From assembly GCA_017549505.1 (NCBI GenBank), contig JAFYUS010000006.1, forward strand, positions 1 through 64,000: a stretch of DNA of 64,000 bases, given 5' to 3'. Positions 16,801 to 25,769 of the stretch are shown one piece after another. The notes under the pieces were generated by a model that had not been told where the DNA came from, searched no databases, and worked only from the letters and a program-made list of their open reading frames with translations. The stretch is from Bacteroidales bacterium (GTDB lineage: Bacteria; Bacteroidota; Bacteroidia; Bacteroidales; UBA932). The position numbers were made by a program, and so were the translations under genes. The number at the start of each line of letters is the position of its first letter. Positions within the stretch are counted from its first letter, which is position 1.

Positions 16801-17287
16801 GGTCTACTTCAGGATCCTTTGTCCACTTCACTGTGATCGAAGACACTGATCTGTCCACAAGTTCAGGATTGAGTGAAGACTTGATGGCGTAAGTGTTGAG
16901 ACCTTCCTCAAACATTGCCCAGTTAGACTCCTTCAGACCGTTCTCGCTCTGGTCGATAGCCTTTACACGTGCATAATATGTCATGTCCGCCTCAAGATCC
17001 CACTTGTAAGGAACCTGGTCAGCAGGGATTGTTGCAGTCTCTTCCAATGTGGTCATTGCCTCATCAGAATAAAGCTCGAGCACAAAGTCGGTTGCGCCCT
17101 TTGACTTTGTCCAGTCAAATTCAATGATCTCTCCGTTGATGATCTTGGCAGAGAGTTCGGTCGGAGTAAGACATCTTCCAAGAGTGATCTCATCCTGGAT
17201 CATTATCTCTTCCGGAGTACAGCCGGTAAAGACGGCTCCGAAAGCGATAAGCGCTGCTCCTACGATTGCTGAAAATATTCTTTTCAT
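13868..17287 (-). CDS. Surface lipoprotein, DUF4957/DUF5123-like, with duplicated C-terminal module
   Basis: An 1139-residue lipoprotein (signal ending FTGC, Cys23) directly after susD, the usual place for a surface glycan-binding protein of a PUL. Order: fibronectin-III-like segments (about 40-215); a right-handed parallel-helix region (about 225-525) with repeated FTNCTLN/MTNCTFN strands, as in the DUF4957 and DUF5123 proteins of pectin PULs; a beta-sandwich-like module (about 570-700); another fibronectin-like domain (about 715-805); then two copies of a roughly 151-residue module (820-970 and 985-1135) that differ at about 16 positions. Lyase activity is not evident; binding of homogalacturonan or oligogalacturonides at the cell surface is the likely role (inference). 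Confidence 0.8.
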   Translation of the reverse strand: MKRIFSAIVGAALIAFGAVFTGCTPEEIMIQDEITLGRCLTPTELSAKIINGEIIEFDWTKSKGATDFVLELYSDEAMTTLEETATIPADQVPYKWDLEADMTYYARVKAIDQSENGLKESNWAMFEEGLNTYAIKSSLNPELVDRSVSSITVKWTKDPEVDHIRITPALSAEDGAYTRFDVSADAVAAAQVEVTGLNPSVKYTLAVHFKSAQRGTVAAWTRPSIEGATEVATSEALAQAITDKAAVIKVAYSETPYVLGSVVLGGPVAIYGDATAQGAQPVIQGGLKIGADVTKIHLEAITFEGAQMADYPHNLTFDAAAEVESITVVNCTLNNYLRGIMYENSKNPKVGSIVYNDVVVNNVGGDGGDCFDFRGTATVNSISFTNCTLNGGARTYFRIDAKTVLESISMTNCTFNNLCFANNGNNNGIFNIRALNAAGAAPAFVLKKNVFLNMNDENKRCCLIAKNSTSAFPSEIADNFFFNCYDRFFIPQQDGSSLSGDAFTTAATEGRARILVNGSAELASDPCVDSVRDKLNVTDKAVLEAQAGDPRWYAAYVEIPEDLTQGVTATGKEWDLTDGQTFKKLADKDMVRDGIRFFVKNTPINFTKEGFEFSGEATVGADGVPTDGAIGIKVNEPGSIIISVAAATGHSSLTVSLDGKVSAAVAAGAEYQKVTFANVSGEQIIYIYGCHPATMTFLQWTSDVQVLDKVLATPVVKMNKKTVNERAEDEITLTWDAIDYAGSYKVTVDGKAKEVTETTYTFSTAGYSVEEAGGDFAIQVTAVPAKDDYTRVESQPAELSFHVNDVPEEVGAAGIAGVIKFDDYVGKMSDGTLATEYTAGSIKLNVVVDSDKKMAVDANSASFGTADAQTKYTTRFKTGAKSSDKSGLKLTVDAKGTIKIAVRTGSNSSVRNLKVVKSGVEVLTCVLDENTQKHTAGDVTYYDYFTADVEAGEYDLTYTDGSVNIYAIEYIPAPAGPVGVDGAIKFDDYVGTMSEGTLATEYEAGSIKLNVVVDTDKKMAVDANTASFGTADAQTKYTTRFKTGATSGDKSALKLTVGAKGTIKIAVRTGSNSKVRSLKVVKSGVEVLSCVLDENAQKHTAGDVTYYDYFTAEVEAGEYDLTYGDGAVNIYAIEYVAAK
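13883..14335. repeat. C-terminal module, copy 2 of an intragenic duplication
   Basis: Encodes the second KFDDYVG...NIYAIEY module of the surface lipoprotein. It matches copy 1 (14378-14830) with a 495-base period and about nine in ten identical residues. Confidence 0.9.
14378..14830. repeat. C-terminal module, copy 1 of an intragenic duplication
   Basis: Encodes the first KFDDYVG...NIYAIEY module. Both copies share long identical DNA stretches (for example the region around AAGCGGGTTGTATACTTGGT), so the duplication is recent or is kept alike by recombination. Confidence 0.9.
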
Positions 17288-17311
17288 AATTTTAGTGTTG
17301 TCTTGTTAAGA

Positions 17312-19180
17312 TTAGAAGCCGTAGTCATTTACGAGTGTTCCCTGGCTGTTGGTGAGGGTAGCCTCAGGAATAGGCCACCACTGACGTGTATCAGGGTTGA
17401 TATCGTAGAACGAGTTGAGTTTCTTTGTAGCAGACTCGCTCATTTCAGCCTCTCCGGTATCCTTGTTTTCGCTGGTGAACTTGAAGTAGTTGAGATTGCA
17501 TTCCCATCCGTCACCTGCAGGAGCCGCATCAGTAGATGCTACTTCGTCATAACCGTAGAATTCGATGTTTCCACCGGCAGTGTTCCTGAACCATACGGCA
17601 GGTCCGAACTGCGCATACTTGTCAGTCCTCTCAAGGTACTTCTTGAGTTCTGCCTGTGACTCGTCCATCTTGGTCTTGAGGAGGTTCCAACGGATAAGGT
17701 CATTCTTACGGAGCATCTCACCCACGAACTCGAGAGCACGCTCGTCAACGATTGCGTTGAAGACAGCTTCCTGGCCAGAAAGTCCGTTCACGTATGCTGT
17801 AGCAAGGCCTTCATTGCCCTTGTAAGCTCTCTTACGTACTTCGAGGAGACAGTTCTTCGCGAAGTTCTCGTCACGGCTTCCGCATGCAGGGTCGTTGGCG
17901 ATCTCTGCTGCCATGAGGAGGATATCTGCATATCTCATGTATACCGGCTTGATACCGTCGTCGTTACCTCCGTTATAAGGAGCCTTCTTCTGCCACTCAA
18001 GACGGAACTTACCGAAATACCAGTCATTAGGTCCTGCGAGTTCAGCAACGTTTGCACCGTCTCCCTTGACCCATTTCCAGTTTACGCAGCTCATGTCACG
18101 GCGTACGTCTTCCTTTCCATACTTCCAGTAAAGGGTAGGAACAGGACCGGCTGTACCGCCACGTGAAGATGTAGGACCCTGTGACCATTCAGGATTACCC
18201 TCTGTTCTGATTGCGAATGTATAGTTCCAGCGGCCGCGGGTATCGGATGAAGGGATCACATAGATGATTTCCTTACCTGCAGCTGTGTCCATGTCATTTG
18301 ATTCTCTCCAGAGAGTCTCGAAGTCCATGAGTGAGAGACCTGAGTTGTCGATCACATCCTTGAGAGCTGCAAGAGCCTTAGGATAGAGGACATCCTTCTG
18401 AAGTTCAGGATCGTTTGAAAGTCTTACAGTACCGGCGTTACCTGTACCCACGAGTCCTTCGTCAGGACGGAGGGAGTAACCTGAAGCCATGAGGGCAAGA
18501 CGGGCATAAAGACCCTTCGCGAAAGCAAGGCTAGGACGGTCTGTAGTAGCTGTCTGCTTGCTCTGGCCAGGCCAGCTCATATAACCGAACGCCTCTTCGA
18601 GGTCAGCAAGAAGCTGCTTGTAGATCACGTCCTTGTCAGACTTGTTGAGATAGATTGTCTCAGGGGTGATAGGCTCGAAACGTGCAGGAACCTCACCGTA
18701 AGCCTTGAGAAGCTCGGTGTAAAGAAGGGCACGTGCGCAAAGAGCCTCACCAAGGAGAGCTGCCATATCTGCGTTTGTCTCAGGATTGCCATACTGGCGG
18801 ATACCCTTGATTGAAAGGTTAGCTCTTTCGATACCGCCCATGAGTTCGTTGTAAGGACCGTTGGCGAGGTTGAGCTGACCGTTTGTAACTGTCATCGAGT
18901 ATCTTGGAATCTCGGACTTTTCATCAACGTTGGTATTGTTATAAAGCTCGATATCGGTATTGAAACCGTACCAAGGAAGGTAGCGTCCACGGTGGCAGTT
19001 CGTGTGACCGAACACCTCGTAGATTCCGAATACGTTGTATTCAGCAAGCGTGTAGTTTGAGAAGACCACAGACTCGTCGAACGAAGACTGGGTCGGAGTC
19101 GTCAGGCCGTCCTCGCATGAAGTCAGAGACGCAGCAGCCAACATTCCTACACCAAGAAGTATTTTATTTATCAATTTCAT
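17312..19180 (-). CDS. susD: SusD/RagB family glycan-binding lipoprotein
   Basis: A 622-residue outer-membrane lipoprotein (LTSC signal, lipidated Cys22) of the SusD/RagB family, which forms the lid over the SusC pore and binds oligosaccharides. The N-terminal TPR-like helical part (for example GEALCARALLYTELLKAYGEVP) and the C-terminal region with MRYADILLMAAEIAND and FVGEMLRKNDLIRWNLLK are characteristic. It lies 19 bases behind susC, as is standard. Its cargo is inferred to be oligogalacturonides from the neighbouring pectin enzymes. Confidence 0.96.
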   Translation of the reverse strand: MKLINKILLGVGMLAAASLTSCEDGLTTPTQSSFDESVVFSNYTLAEYNVFGIYEVFGHTNCHRGRYLPWYGFNTDIELYNNTNVDEKSEIPRYSMTVTNGQLNLANGPYNELMGGIERANLSIKGIRQYGNPETNADMAALLGEALCARALLYTELLKAYGEVPARFEPITPETIYLNKSDKDVIYKQLLADLEEAFGYMSWPGQSKQTATTDRPSLAFAKGLYARLALMASGYSLRPDEGLVGTGNAGTVRLSNDPELQKDVLYPKALAALKDVIDNSGLSLMDFETLWRESNDMDTAAGKEIIYVIPSSDTRGRWNYTFAIRTEGNPEWSQGPTSSRGGTAGPVPTLYWKYGKEDVRRDMSCVNWKWVKGDGANVAELAGPNDWYFGKFRLEWQKKAPYNGGNDDGIKPVYMRYADILLMAAEIANDPACGSRDENFAKNCLLEVRKRAYKGNEGLATAYVNGLSGQEAVFNAIVDERALEFVGEMLRKNDLIRWNLLKTKMDESQAELKKYLERTDKYAQFGPAVWFRNTAGGNIEFYGYDEVASTDAAPAGDGWECNLNYFKFTSENKDTGEAEMSESATKKLNSFYDINPDTRQWWPIPEATLTNSQGTLVNDYGF

Positions 19181-19199
19181 ATGATTCGTGTATTAAAAG

Positions 19200-22100
19200 T
19201 TAGAATGTCACGTTTACTCCGACTACGAAACCTATGCTCTTAGGGTAAGCCGAGCAGTCTACGCCAGGAGTAAGAGGAGTTGCACGTCTGGTATCGACTT
19301 CAGGATCGTATCCCGAGTACTTGGTCAGACAGAAGAGGTTTGTACCGGTAGCGTATACGCGGAGCTTCTGCATCTTGATCTTCGAGGTAACCTTCTCAGG
19401 GATTGTATATCCGATTGTTGCAGACTGGAGACGGAGGAATGAACCGTCCTCGACAGCCCAGTCAGAGAAGATGGCCTTGTTTACGCCAGGGTTCCACATT
19501 GTAGTGCCCGCATTGACTCTCTTGAGTTCCTCAGGATCTGTAATCTCCTCACCTGTTGTCCAGTCGATGTTTGTCCAACGGTTCTCTACATTAGCTGTAG
19601 TAAGGAAGTTACGGTTAGAGTACTTTCTTGAGTGGTTGAACTCGATCTTGTTGGCGTTGTAGATGTTGTTGCCGAACACATAGTTGAAGTTTGCAGAGAA
19701 GTCAAAGCCGTAGAGGTAACCTGAAAGGTTGAAACCGCCTACGCCGAGAGGCTGTGCATTACCGATGATGACCTTGTCGTCAACAGTGATCTTGCCGTCG
19801 CCGTTCTGGTCCTTGAGCTTCATTGCACCCGGACGGAAGAATTCCTTACCGAGAATGTCAGAAGCGTCGACTACGCCTTCATTGGCTACCCATGAAGTTC
19901 CGTTATGTGTGAATTCGTCAACAGAGTAACGTCCGTCTGACTCATATCCGTACATATCGCCGAGAGGACGTCCTACTGTTACGATATAGTCCGGTCCGAT
20001 TTCGGTAGAAGCCCAGTTTGATGACGCCTCGATCTTGTCAAGACCACCGAGGCTTGTCACCATGTTCTCGTTCAAGCTGATGTTTCCTCCGATTGTGAGT
20101 CCTACATTCTTCTTCTCCAATACCACGAAGTTTACAGAAGCCTCGAAACCGCGGTTCTGGACAGATCCGAGGTTACGGTACTGATAGTCATAACCCGATC
20201 CTGCTACAGGGAACTGGATGAGGAGGTCGTTAGTGGTGTTGTGATATACTTCGAACGCACCGTTGATGCGGCTCTTGAAGAAAGCATAGTCGAGTCCGAT
20301 GTTATGAGAAACTGTTGTCTCCCATGTAAGGTCAGGGTTAGGCATGATTGACTTTCCGCCTACAGTTGTAGGACCCCACCATGTGTTGCCCATCGAGATC
20401 CACTGGGTCTGGTTGGCCTGGAAAAGGAGGGAAGCTACATTTGATGGGATGTTGTTGTTACCTGCGGTACCGTAGCTGTAACGGAGCTTGAGGTTCTCAA
20501 GCCATGCAGCATCCTCAAGGAAGCCTTCGTTTGAGATTGTCCATGAAGCGGCTGCTGAAGGGAAGATACCCCACTGGTTGCCCTTGATGAACTTCGAAGA
20601 ACCGTCGGCACGTACTGTAGCTGATACAGCGTAACGTCCGTCATACTCATAGTTTGCTCTTCCGAAGAATGAGAGGAGCTTCTCGTTCGGATTGTAGAAG
20701 TTGTTTGATGCGACAGGGGTACCTGAAGCCATGAAGTTCCAAGCCATCTGTGCATCGAAGAACACAGGGAAGCCCTCGATAGTAGAAGAAAGTCTGTTTG
20801 ACTTTGTGATGATGTACTCCTGTCCCAAGAGAACGTCAAGCTTGTGCTTGTCACCTTCAAATACATCCTTGAAGTTGTAGTTGAGGGTGTTTGTGTTGCG
20901 GTACTTGGTGCGGAATGAGTTGCTGTACATCATTGCAGGCTGTCCCTTGATGGTAGCGCTGTTACCTACATAATAGGTAGTAAGACCGTAGTAACGGTTG
21001 TCCTCCTGCGAGTAGTCATCCATACCGCCTTCAACCTTGAAGTTGAGGTTGTCGATGATATGCCATGTAACGGCACCGTTGAGAGTCCAGTTCTTACGGA
21101 TCCTCTTGTTGTCGTTGTCAGCGACAGACTTGAGAGGCGGAGCGTTGTCACCATAGTCCTCTGCGAGGTCTGAGTCAGTAGCTACGCCTGTTATAGGGAA
21201 CGGTGTATACTGCACTGAATGCTTGAGACGGCCGTTGCTTGATGTAGAACCGCTGTCGTTCATTGAGTTGGCGCCTGCACCCATCACCTCTGTACGAGAG
21301 TATCTTGCATTGATATCTACTGTGATCTGCTTGATAGGCTTGTACTGGGTCTTGAAAGTAAGGTTGTCTCTCTTGAAGTCTGAGCCGAGCATGATGGCGT
21401 CATCGCCTACATGTGCATAACTTGCAGTCCACTTAACCTTGTCGGAACCGCCTGATACTGAGAGGTTATGGCTGAATGTAGAACCGATGTTTCCGAATAC
21501 CTTCTGAACCCAGTCGTTCTTCTCGACATTCTTATAGAGGTCCATATCCTCGAACACTCCGAATGTAGGGACATAATTATCCTCGAGTTCGTCACGAAGA
21601 ACGGAAAGCTCATACTGGTTGCGTACGAAGTCGTATGGAGAACCTGTCTGGATCGCATCAGCATTGGCCATCTTCTTCTGTCCCCAATATGCGTTGTAGC
21701 TTACAGAAATCTTACCTGAAGCTCCTGACTTTGTAGTTACGAGAACTACACCGTTCGCACCACGTGAACCGTAGATTGCAGTAGAGAACGCATCCTTGAG
21801 CACGTCGATGGACTGGATGTCAGATGCAGGGATGTCAGAGATGCTTGCTACAGGGAAACCGTCCACGATATACAGAGGAGACGCATCCTGAGTGATAGAA
21901 CCGCCACCACGGACGCGGATCTTGATCTCGGCATCAGGGTCACCCTCGGTTGTGGTAACCTGGACACCGGCCATCTTTCCTGCAAGGGCTTCACCTACTG
22001 AAGCTACAGGGACCTGGGTCAGGGCCTCATTTCCGACTGAAGTGACAGAGCCCATGAGGTCACGACGCTTCACAGAAGCATATCCGATGACTACGGTCTC

Positions 22101-22412
22101 ATCGAGGAAGTTGGAATCCTCTTCGAGAGTCACATTGATGGTCGTGCTGGTTCCGATGACAACTCTCTTTTCAGAGAGACCGATCATTGAGAACACGAGG
22201 GTCTTTCCTTGTGCAGATGGAATGTTGATGACATAGTCACCATCCACTCCAGTTGCAGTACCCGTTGTTGTGCCGTCTACGAAAACGGATACGCCGATCA
22301 GCGGCTCACCGTTGACGTCTGAAACGACACCTCTGATCTCCTGGGCGTTTACAGCAACGGCTGCAAACAGTCCTAAGATCAGCAGAGAAATCTTGTACGT
22401 CAGATTTTTCAT
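19200..22412 (-). CDS. susC: SusC/RagA family TonB-dependent oligosaccharide transporter
   Basis: A 1070-residue outer-membrane receptor. It has a signal peptide (ending VNAQ), a carboxypeptidase-regulatory-like domain (about 24-100, with GEPLIGVSVFVDGT), a SusC-specific linker (DETVVIGYASVKRRDLMGSV), a plug domain (AGVQVTTTEG to TTKSG) with the SusC landmark LYIVDGFP, and a 22-strand barrel ending in an aromatic Phe (GVNVTF). It pairs with the adjacent SusD and drives TonB-dependent uptake, here presumably of oligogalacturonides. The gene lies 30 bases behind the PL1 gene with no promoter visible in the gap, so it is probably co-transcribed. Confidence 0.96.
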   Translation of the reverse strand: MKNLTYKISLLILGLFAAVAVNAQEIRGVVSDVNGEPLIGVSVFVDGTTTGTATGVDGDYVINIPSAQGKTLVFSMIGLSEKRVVIGTSTTINVTLEEDSNFLDETVVIGYASVKRRDLMGSVTSVGNEALTQVPVASVGEALAGKMAGVQVTTTEGDPDAEIKIRVRGGGSITQDASPLYIVDGFPVASISDIPASDIQSIDVLKDAFSTAIYGSRGANGVVLVTTKSGASGKISVSYNAYWGQKKMANADAIQTGSPYDFVRNQYELSVLRDELEDNYVPTFGVFEDMDLYKNVEKNDWVQKVFGNIGSTFSHNLSVSGGSDKVKWTASYAHVGDDAIMLGSDFKRDNLTFKTQYKPIKQITVDINARYSRTEVMGAGANSMNDSGSTSSNGRLKHSVQYTPFPITGVATDSDLAEDYGDNAPPLKSVADNDNKRIRKNWTLNGAVTWHIIDNLNFKVEGGMDDYSQEDNRYYGLTTYYVGNSATIKGQPAMMYSNSFRTKYRNTNTLNYNFKDVFEGDKHKLDVLLGQEYIITKSNRLSSTIEGFPVFFDAQMAWNFMASGTPVASNNFYNPNEKLLSFFGRANYEYDGRYAVSATVRADGSSKFIKGNQWGIFPSAAASWTISNEGFLEDAAWLENLKLRYSYGTAGNNNIPSNVASLLFQANQTQWISMGNTWWGPTTVGGKSIMPNPDLTWETTVSHNIGLDYAFFKSRINGAFEVYHNTTNDLLIQFPVAGSGYDYQYRNLGSVQNRGFEASVNFVVLEKKNVGLTIGGNISLNENMVTSLGGLDKIEASSNWASTEIGPDYIVTVGRPLGDMYGYESDGRYSVDEFTHNGTSWVANEGVVDASDILGKEFFRPGAMKLKDQNGDGKITVDDKVIIGNAQPLGVGGFNLSGYLYGFDFSANFNYVFGNNIYNANKIEFNHSRKYSNRNFLTTANVENRWTNIDWTTGEEITDPEELKRVNAGTTMWNPGVNKAIFSDWAVEDGSFLRLQSATIGYTIPEKVTSKIKMQKLRVYATGTNLFCLTKYSGYDPEVDTRRATPLTPGVDCSAYPKSIGFVVGVNVTF

Positions 22413-22442
22413 AAAAAGGTTGTTTGGTTATTAATTAAAGGA

Positions 22443-24317
22443 TTAAATTGTTTCATATTGTCCACCACCGTTCTGGGAAGCGACTATGTCGCGCACCAGA
22501 TAGTGGAGATACATTTCCATATTGGTATATCGTCCGTAAGGGTCCAATGTCTTCGCATCTGCATCAGCCGCCTTGGAAGGATCAAGGGAGAACTTCTCCT
22601 CGAACCAGTCCGGCATTCCGTCCGCATCAGTATCCTTCACCTTGGCAAGTTCCTCAGCTACAGCATCATACGAAGGCCATCCACCTACAGCCGACTGGGT
22701 GTCGATGATACCGTTCTTAGAGCCGTTTCCACCGTCCGCGTATGTGGCTTTTCCGCTTTGAGCATCAGCACATACCCTGTCGTCGACAGAATCGCGTGAG
22801 AGTGATGCTCCTGCATAAGCGCAGATCCTGGCGAATGCATCCTCGGCAGTGTGGGTGGTCGTATAGACCTCCGCTCCTTGCGGACCGGCGAGGTCCAAAG
22901 GAGAAGACAAGGTCACATTATAGTTTGCGTATGATGATCCGTTGTGCCAGTAGATGGTTGTCTTGTCATTGGCAGCACCAAGTTCCGGATACTTTGTGTT
23001 TACATTTCCGCTTAGATACAATTCCGGGTAACTGTCGGCATAGGTAACTCCGTTCTTCACATATGAGCCGTATGCATCCACAAAATACTTCCTGTCAGAA
23101 GAAGCAGGACCCGGCTTGTAGTAATTGTTGACGATGTTGAACCATCCGTCTTCGCCGCCATAGGTCAGATTAGAACCCCAGTTATACACTGCGTTGCATC
23201 TATAGTCGACGTTTCCTCGATGGGTCTCGACGTAGTTGCCGTATATCTGCGGATGGTCGATTCTCGGATTTCGGCTGTCGTGGCATGAAAGGAGGTTGTG
23301 GTGGAACGAAGCGTTCTTTCCTCCCCAGATTCCTCCATATCCATGCGATCCTTTTCCATGGATCGAATTGCGGAGGCTCTCCGCAATCAGGCACCACTGC
23401 ATGGTGAAGTACTCGTTGGCATAGAATGACGAACATTCGTCGGTCGACCATGACATCGAGCAATGGTCGATTATGATGTTACGGTTATATCTGCCCCACA
23501 ATGCATCGGCCTCCCTCTTTGCCTCGTCTCCCATACGGAAACGGATGAAACGGATTATGATGTTGTCGGCTCCTTCAAACTTGACGTCGTAATTCTTGAT
23601 GCAGATACCGTCTCCTGGAGCTGTCTGTCCGGCGATAGTGACGTTGCCGTTCTTGATGCTCAATGCGCTCTTGAGCTCGATGATTCCGGCGACATCGAAT
23701 ACGATGGTCCTTGGACCCGATTCCGAGAGCGCAGCTCTGAGCGAACCGGCACCGCTGTCTGCAAGAGTGGTCACATGGATTACCTTTCCCCCACGACCTC
23801 CGGTCGTGTACATTCCCCCGCCTTCGGCGCCGGGGAATGATATCGGCAGCTTATGCTCATCCTCTACAGCAGGGATCTTGAATTCCTTATATGACTCCGA
23901 AGGCGTCGGATTCGGAGTCGGGCCAGGGCCCGGACCAGGATTTTCCTGCTTCGCAGTAACTGCCTGAAGAGGATCAGAGAATGGAGAATCTATACCGGCG
24001 ACACGCACTCTGACCTTAAAGACATATGAAGCTCCTGCCTGCAGACCGTCAAATCCGATGGAAGTATCCTTTGTAGTGGTCTGTCCTCCAGGCACTAAGG
24101 CGCCGGAAGAGGTTTCCAGACGGGCTACATAGTATTCCGCGTCAGCGACCTCCTTCCAGGAGAAGACGAGAGACGACCCGTCAGAAGACACAAGTGTGAC
24201 TTCTGACGGAGCCTTTACCTCCTTCGGCAGTTCCACAGGCTTCTCGGGAGCACATCCTGACAGAGTCAGGATTGCGCCGAGCACAAGCGGAATATATCTT
24301 TTCAGATGCATGTACAT
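22443..24317 (-). CDS. Pectate lyase lipoprotein, PL1 family with fibronectin-III domain
   Basis: A 624-residue lipoprotein (signal ending LSGC). A fibronectin-III-like domain (about 35-125) and a proline-rich linker (GPGPGPTPNPTP) precede a PL1 parallel beta-helix (about 150-480), with GGRGGKVIHVTTLADSG, TIAGQTAPGDGI, IIDHCSMSWS, GYGGIWGGKNASFHHN and the conserved arginine region RNPRIDHPQ. The C-terminus carries DADGMPDWFEEKF, a calcium-binding-like segment common in extracellular Bacteroidota proteins. It would cleave polygalacturonate by beta-elimination at the cell surface. The ATG overlaps the stop of the MFS gene (TAATG at 24315-24319); a second ATG lies two codons later. Confidence 0.93.
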   Translation of the reverse strand: MYMHLKRYIPLVLGAILTLSGCAPEKPVELPKEVKAPSEVTLVSSDGSSLVFSWKEVADAEYYVARLETSSGALVPGGQTTTKDTSIGFDGLQAGASYVFKVRVRVAGIDSPFSDPLQAVTAKQENPGPGPGPTPNPTPSESYKEFKIPAVEDEHKLPISFPGAEGGGMYTTGGRGGKVIHVTTLADSGAGSLRAALSESGPRTIVFDVAGIIELKSALSIKNGNVTIAGQTAPGDGICIKNYDVKFEGADNIIIRFIRFRMGDEAKREADALWGRYNRNIIIDHCSMSWSTDECSSFYANEYFTMQWCLIAESLRNSIHGKGSHGYGGIWGGKNASFHHNLLSCHDSRNPRIDHPQIYGNYVETHRGNVDYRCNAVYNWGSNLTYGGEDGWFNIVNNYYKPGPASSDRKYFVDAYGSYVKNGVTYADSYPELYLSGNVNTKYPELGAANDKTTIYWHNGSSYANYNVTLSSPLDLAGPQGAEVYTTTHTAEDAFARICAYAGASLSRDSVDDRVCADAQSGKATYADGGNGSKNGIIDTQSAVGGWPSYDAVAEELAKVKDTDADGMPDWFEEKFSLDPSKAADADAKTLDPYGRYTNMEMYLHYLVRDIVASQNGGGQYETI

Positions 24318-25759
24318 TATCCTATCTTCTTATATGTAGGTACCAGAGCCTTCATTACGCTCCATGCGATGAGGTATGCGACCGCACAGATGCAGAATAC
24401 GATCATGTAACCTGCTTCCTTGCCGTCGAATCCGAGGAAGGTGAAGGCCTCACCCATGCTTGCAGAGTAGTCAAAAAGCTTTCCTGCGCTCAGGTTGATG
24501 ATGAACGAGCTGATACCTCCGGCCATTCCGCCGATACCGGTGATGGTAGCGATGGCAGACTTAGGGAACATGTCGCCTACTGTAGAGAAGAGGTTGGCCG
24601 ACCATGCCTGATGTCCTGCACCGGCAAGTCCGATGATGATTGCAGGCCACCATGCCGAGAACTGTCCCATCGGCTGTGCGAAGAGAGCGAAGAGAGGGAA
24701 GAATGCGAAGATGAGCATGGCGAGCATTCTGCCCTTATATGGATGCATTCCTTTCTTCTCGACAAAGAACTTAGGAAGGTAACCTCCGAAGATCGAGATG
24801 ACGGTCACGATTGCATAGAGTGTGACGATGAGTGCCATACCCATGCCCGAAGACGCCTTGTAGCCGAACTGGTCCTGGAAATATGCAGGAGCCCAGAAAA
24901 GGTAGAACCACCACACGCCGTCTGTAAAGAACTTTCCTGCGATGAAAGACCATGTCTGACGGTATGTGAAGCACTTGAGGAAAGGAATTGTATTCTTCTC
25001 ATCTTCTGTTGAAGCTGCAGCAGGCTCATCCTCATCCTGGCTGATGTATGCAAGCTCAGCTTCGTTGACATGCTTTGACTTTGACGGCTTTTCATACATG
25101 AACACCCAGAATCCCATCCAGAGGAATCCGAGGGCACCGATGATGATGAATGCCATCTCCCATCCGAACGCTGCTGCGAGAGGCGGGATGGTCACAGGAG
25201 CGATAAGCGCTCCGACTGATGCACCGGCATTGAAGATGGATGTCGCGAACGCACGGTCCTTCTTAGGGAAGTATTCCGCTGTAGTCTTGATGGCTGCAGG
25301 GAAGTTACCTGCCTCTCCGAGCGCGAGGATAGAACGTGCGGCAAGGAAAAGCCATACGCTGACGGTGGCGATTCCAAGGGCGGCATTGGATCCGGCCTCA
25401 ACTGCCTTCATGGCCTCGATCGAGTCGAAACCCTCGATGCTCATGGTTGCCCATCCGCATGCGGCATGGATACATGCTCCGAAAGACCATACTCCGATAG
25501 CCCAGAGATATCCTTTCTTTGTTCCCATCCAGTCCACGAACTTTCCTGCGAAGAGCATGCAGACTGCATAGAAGATAGAGAATACGGATGTGATGATTCC
25601 GTACTGGCTGTCTGTCCAGTGGAACTCAGGAGCGATGAATTCCTTCCATGTGAGGGAAAGTACCTGGCGGTCCATATAGTTGACGGTCGTCGCCACAAAA
25701 AGCAGCACCACCATCCACCAGCGCCAGTTGGTCATCAGTTGTTGATTAGTGTTTTTCAT
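24317..25759 (-). CDS. Hexuronate MFS transporter (ExuT-like)
   Basis: A 480-residue major-facilitator protein of the anion:cation symporter family with about 12 membrane helices. It begins with the family signature NYMDRQVLS, as in hexuronate transporter ExuT, and has an insertion near residues 225-245 in the central loop. In this locus it most likely imports galacturonate for UxaC, and possibly unsaturated uronate products (inference). Its stop overlaps the start of the following PL1 gene, and it lies 10 bases behind the GH105-PL1 gene. Confidence 0.9.
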   Translation of the reverse strand: MKNTNQQLMTNWRWWMVVLLFVATTVNYMDRQVLSLTWKEFIAPEFHWTDSQYGIITSVFSIFYAVCMLFAGKFVDWMGTKKGYLWAIGVWSFGACIHAACGWATMSIEGFDSIEAMKAVEAGSNAALGIATVSVWLFLAARSILALGEAGNFPAAIKTTAEYFPKKDRAFATSIFNAGASVGALIAPVTIPPLAAAFGWEMAFIIIGALGFLWMGFWVFMYEKPSKSKHVNEAELAYISQDEDEPAAASTEDEKNTIPFLKCFTYRQTWSFIAGKFFTDGVWWFYLFWAPAYFQDQFGYKASSGMGMALIVTLYAIVTVISIFGGYLPKFFVEKKGMHPYKGRMLAMLIFAFFPLFALFAQPMGQFSAWWPAIIIGLAGAGHQAWSANLFSTVGDMFPKSAIATITGIGGMAGGISSFIINLSAGKLFDYSASMGEAFTFLGFDGKEAGYMIVFCICAVAYLIAWSVMKALVPTYKKIG

Positions 25760-25769
25760 TGATATAAAA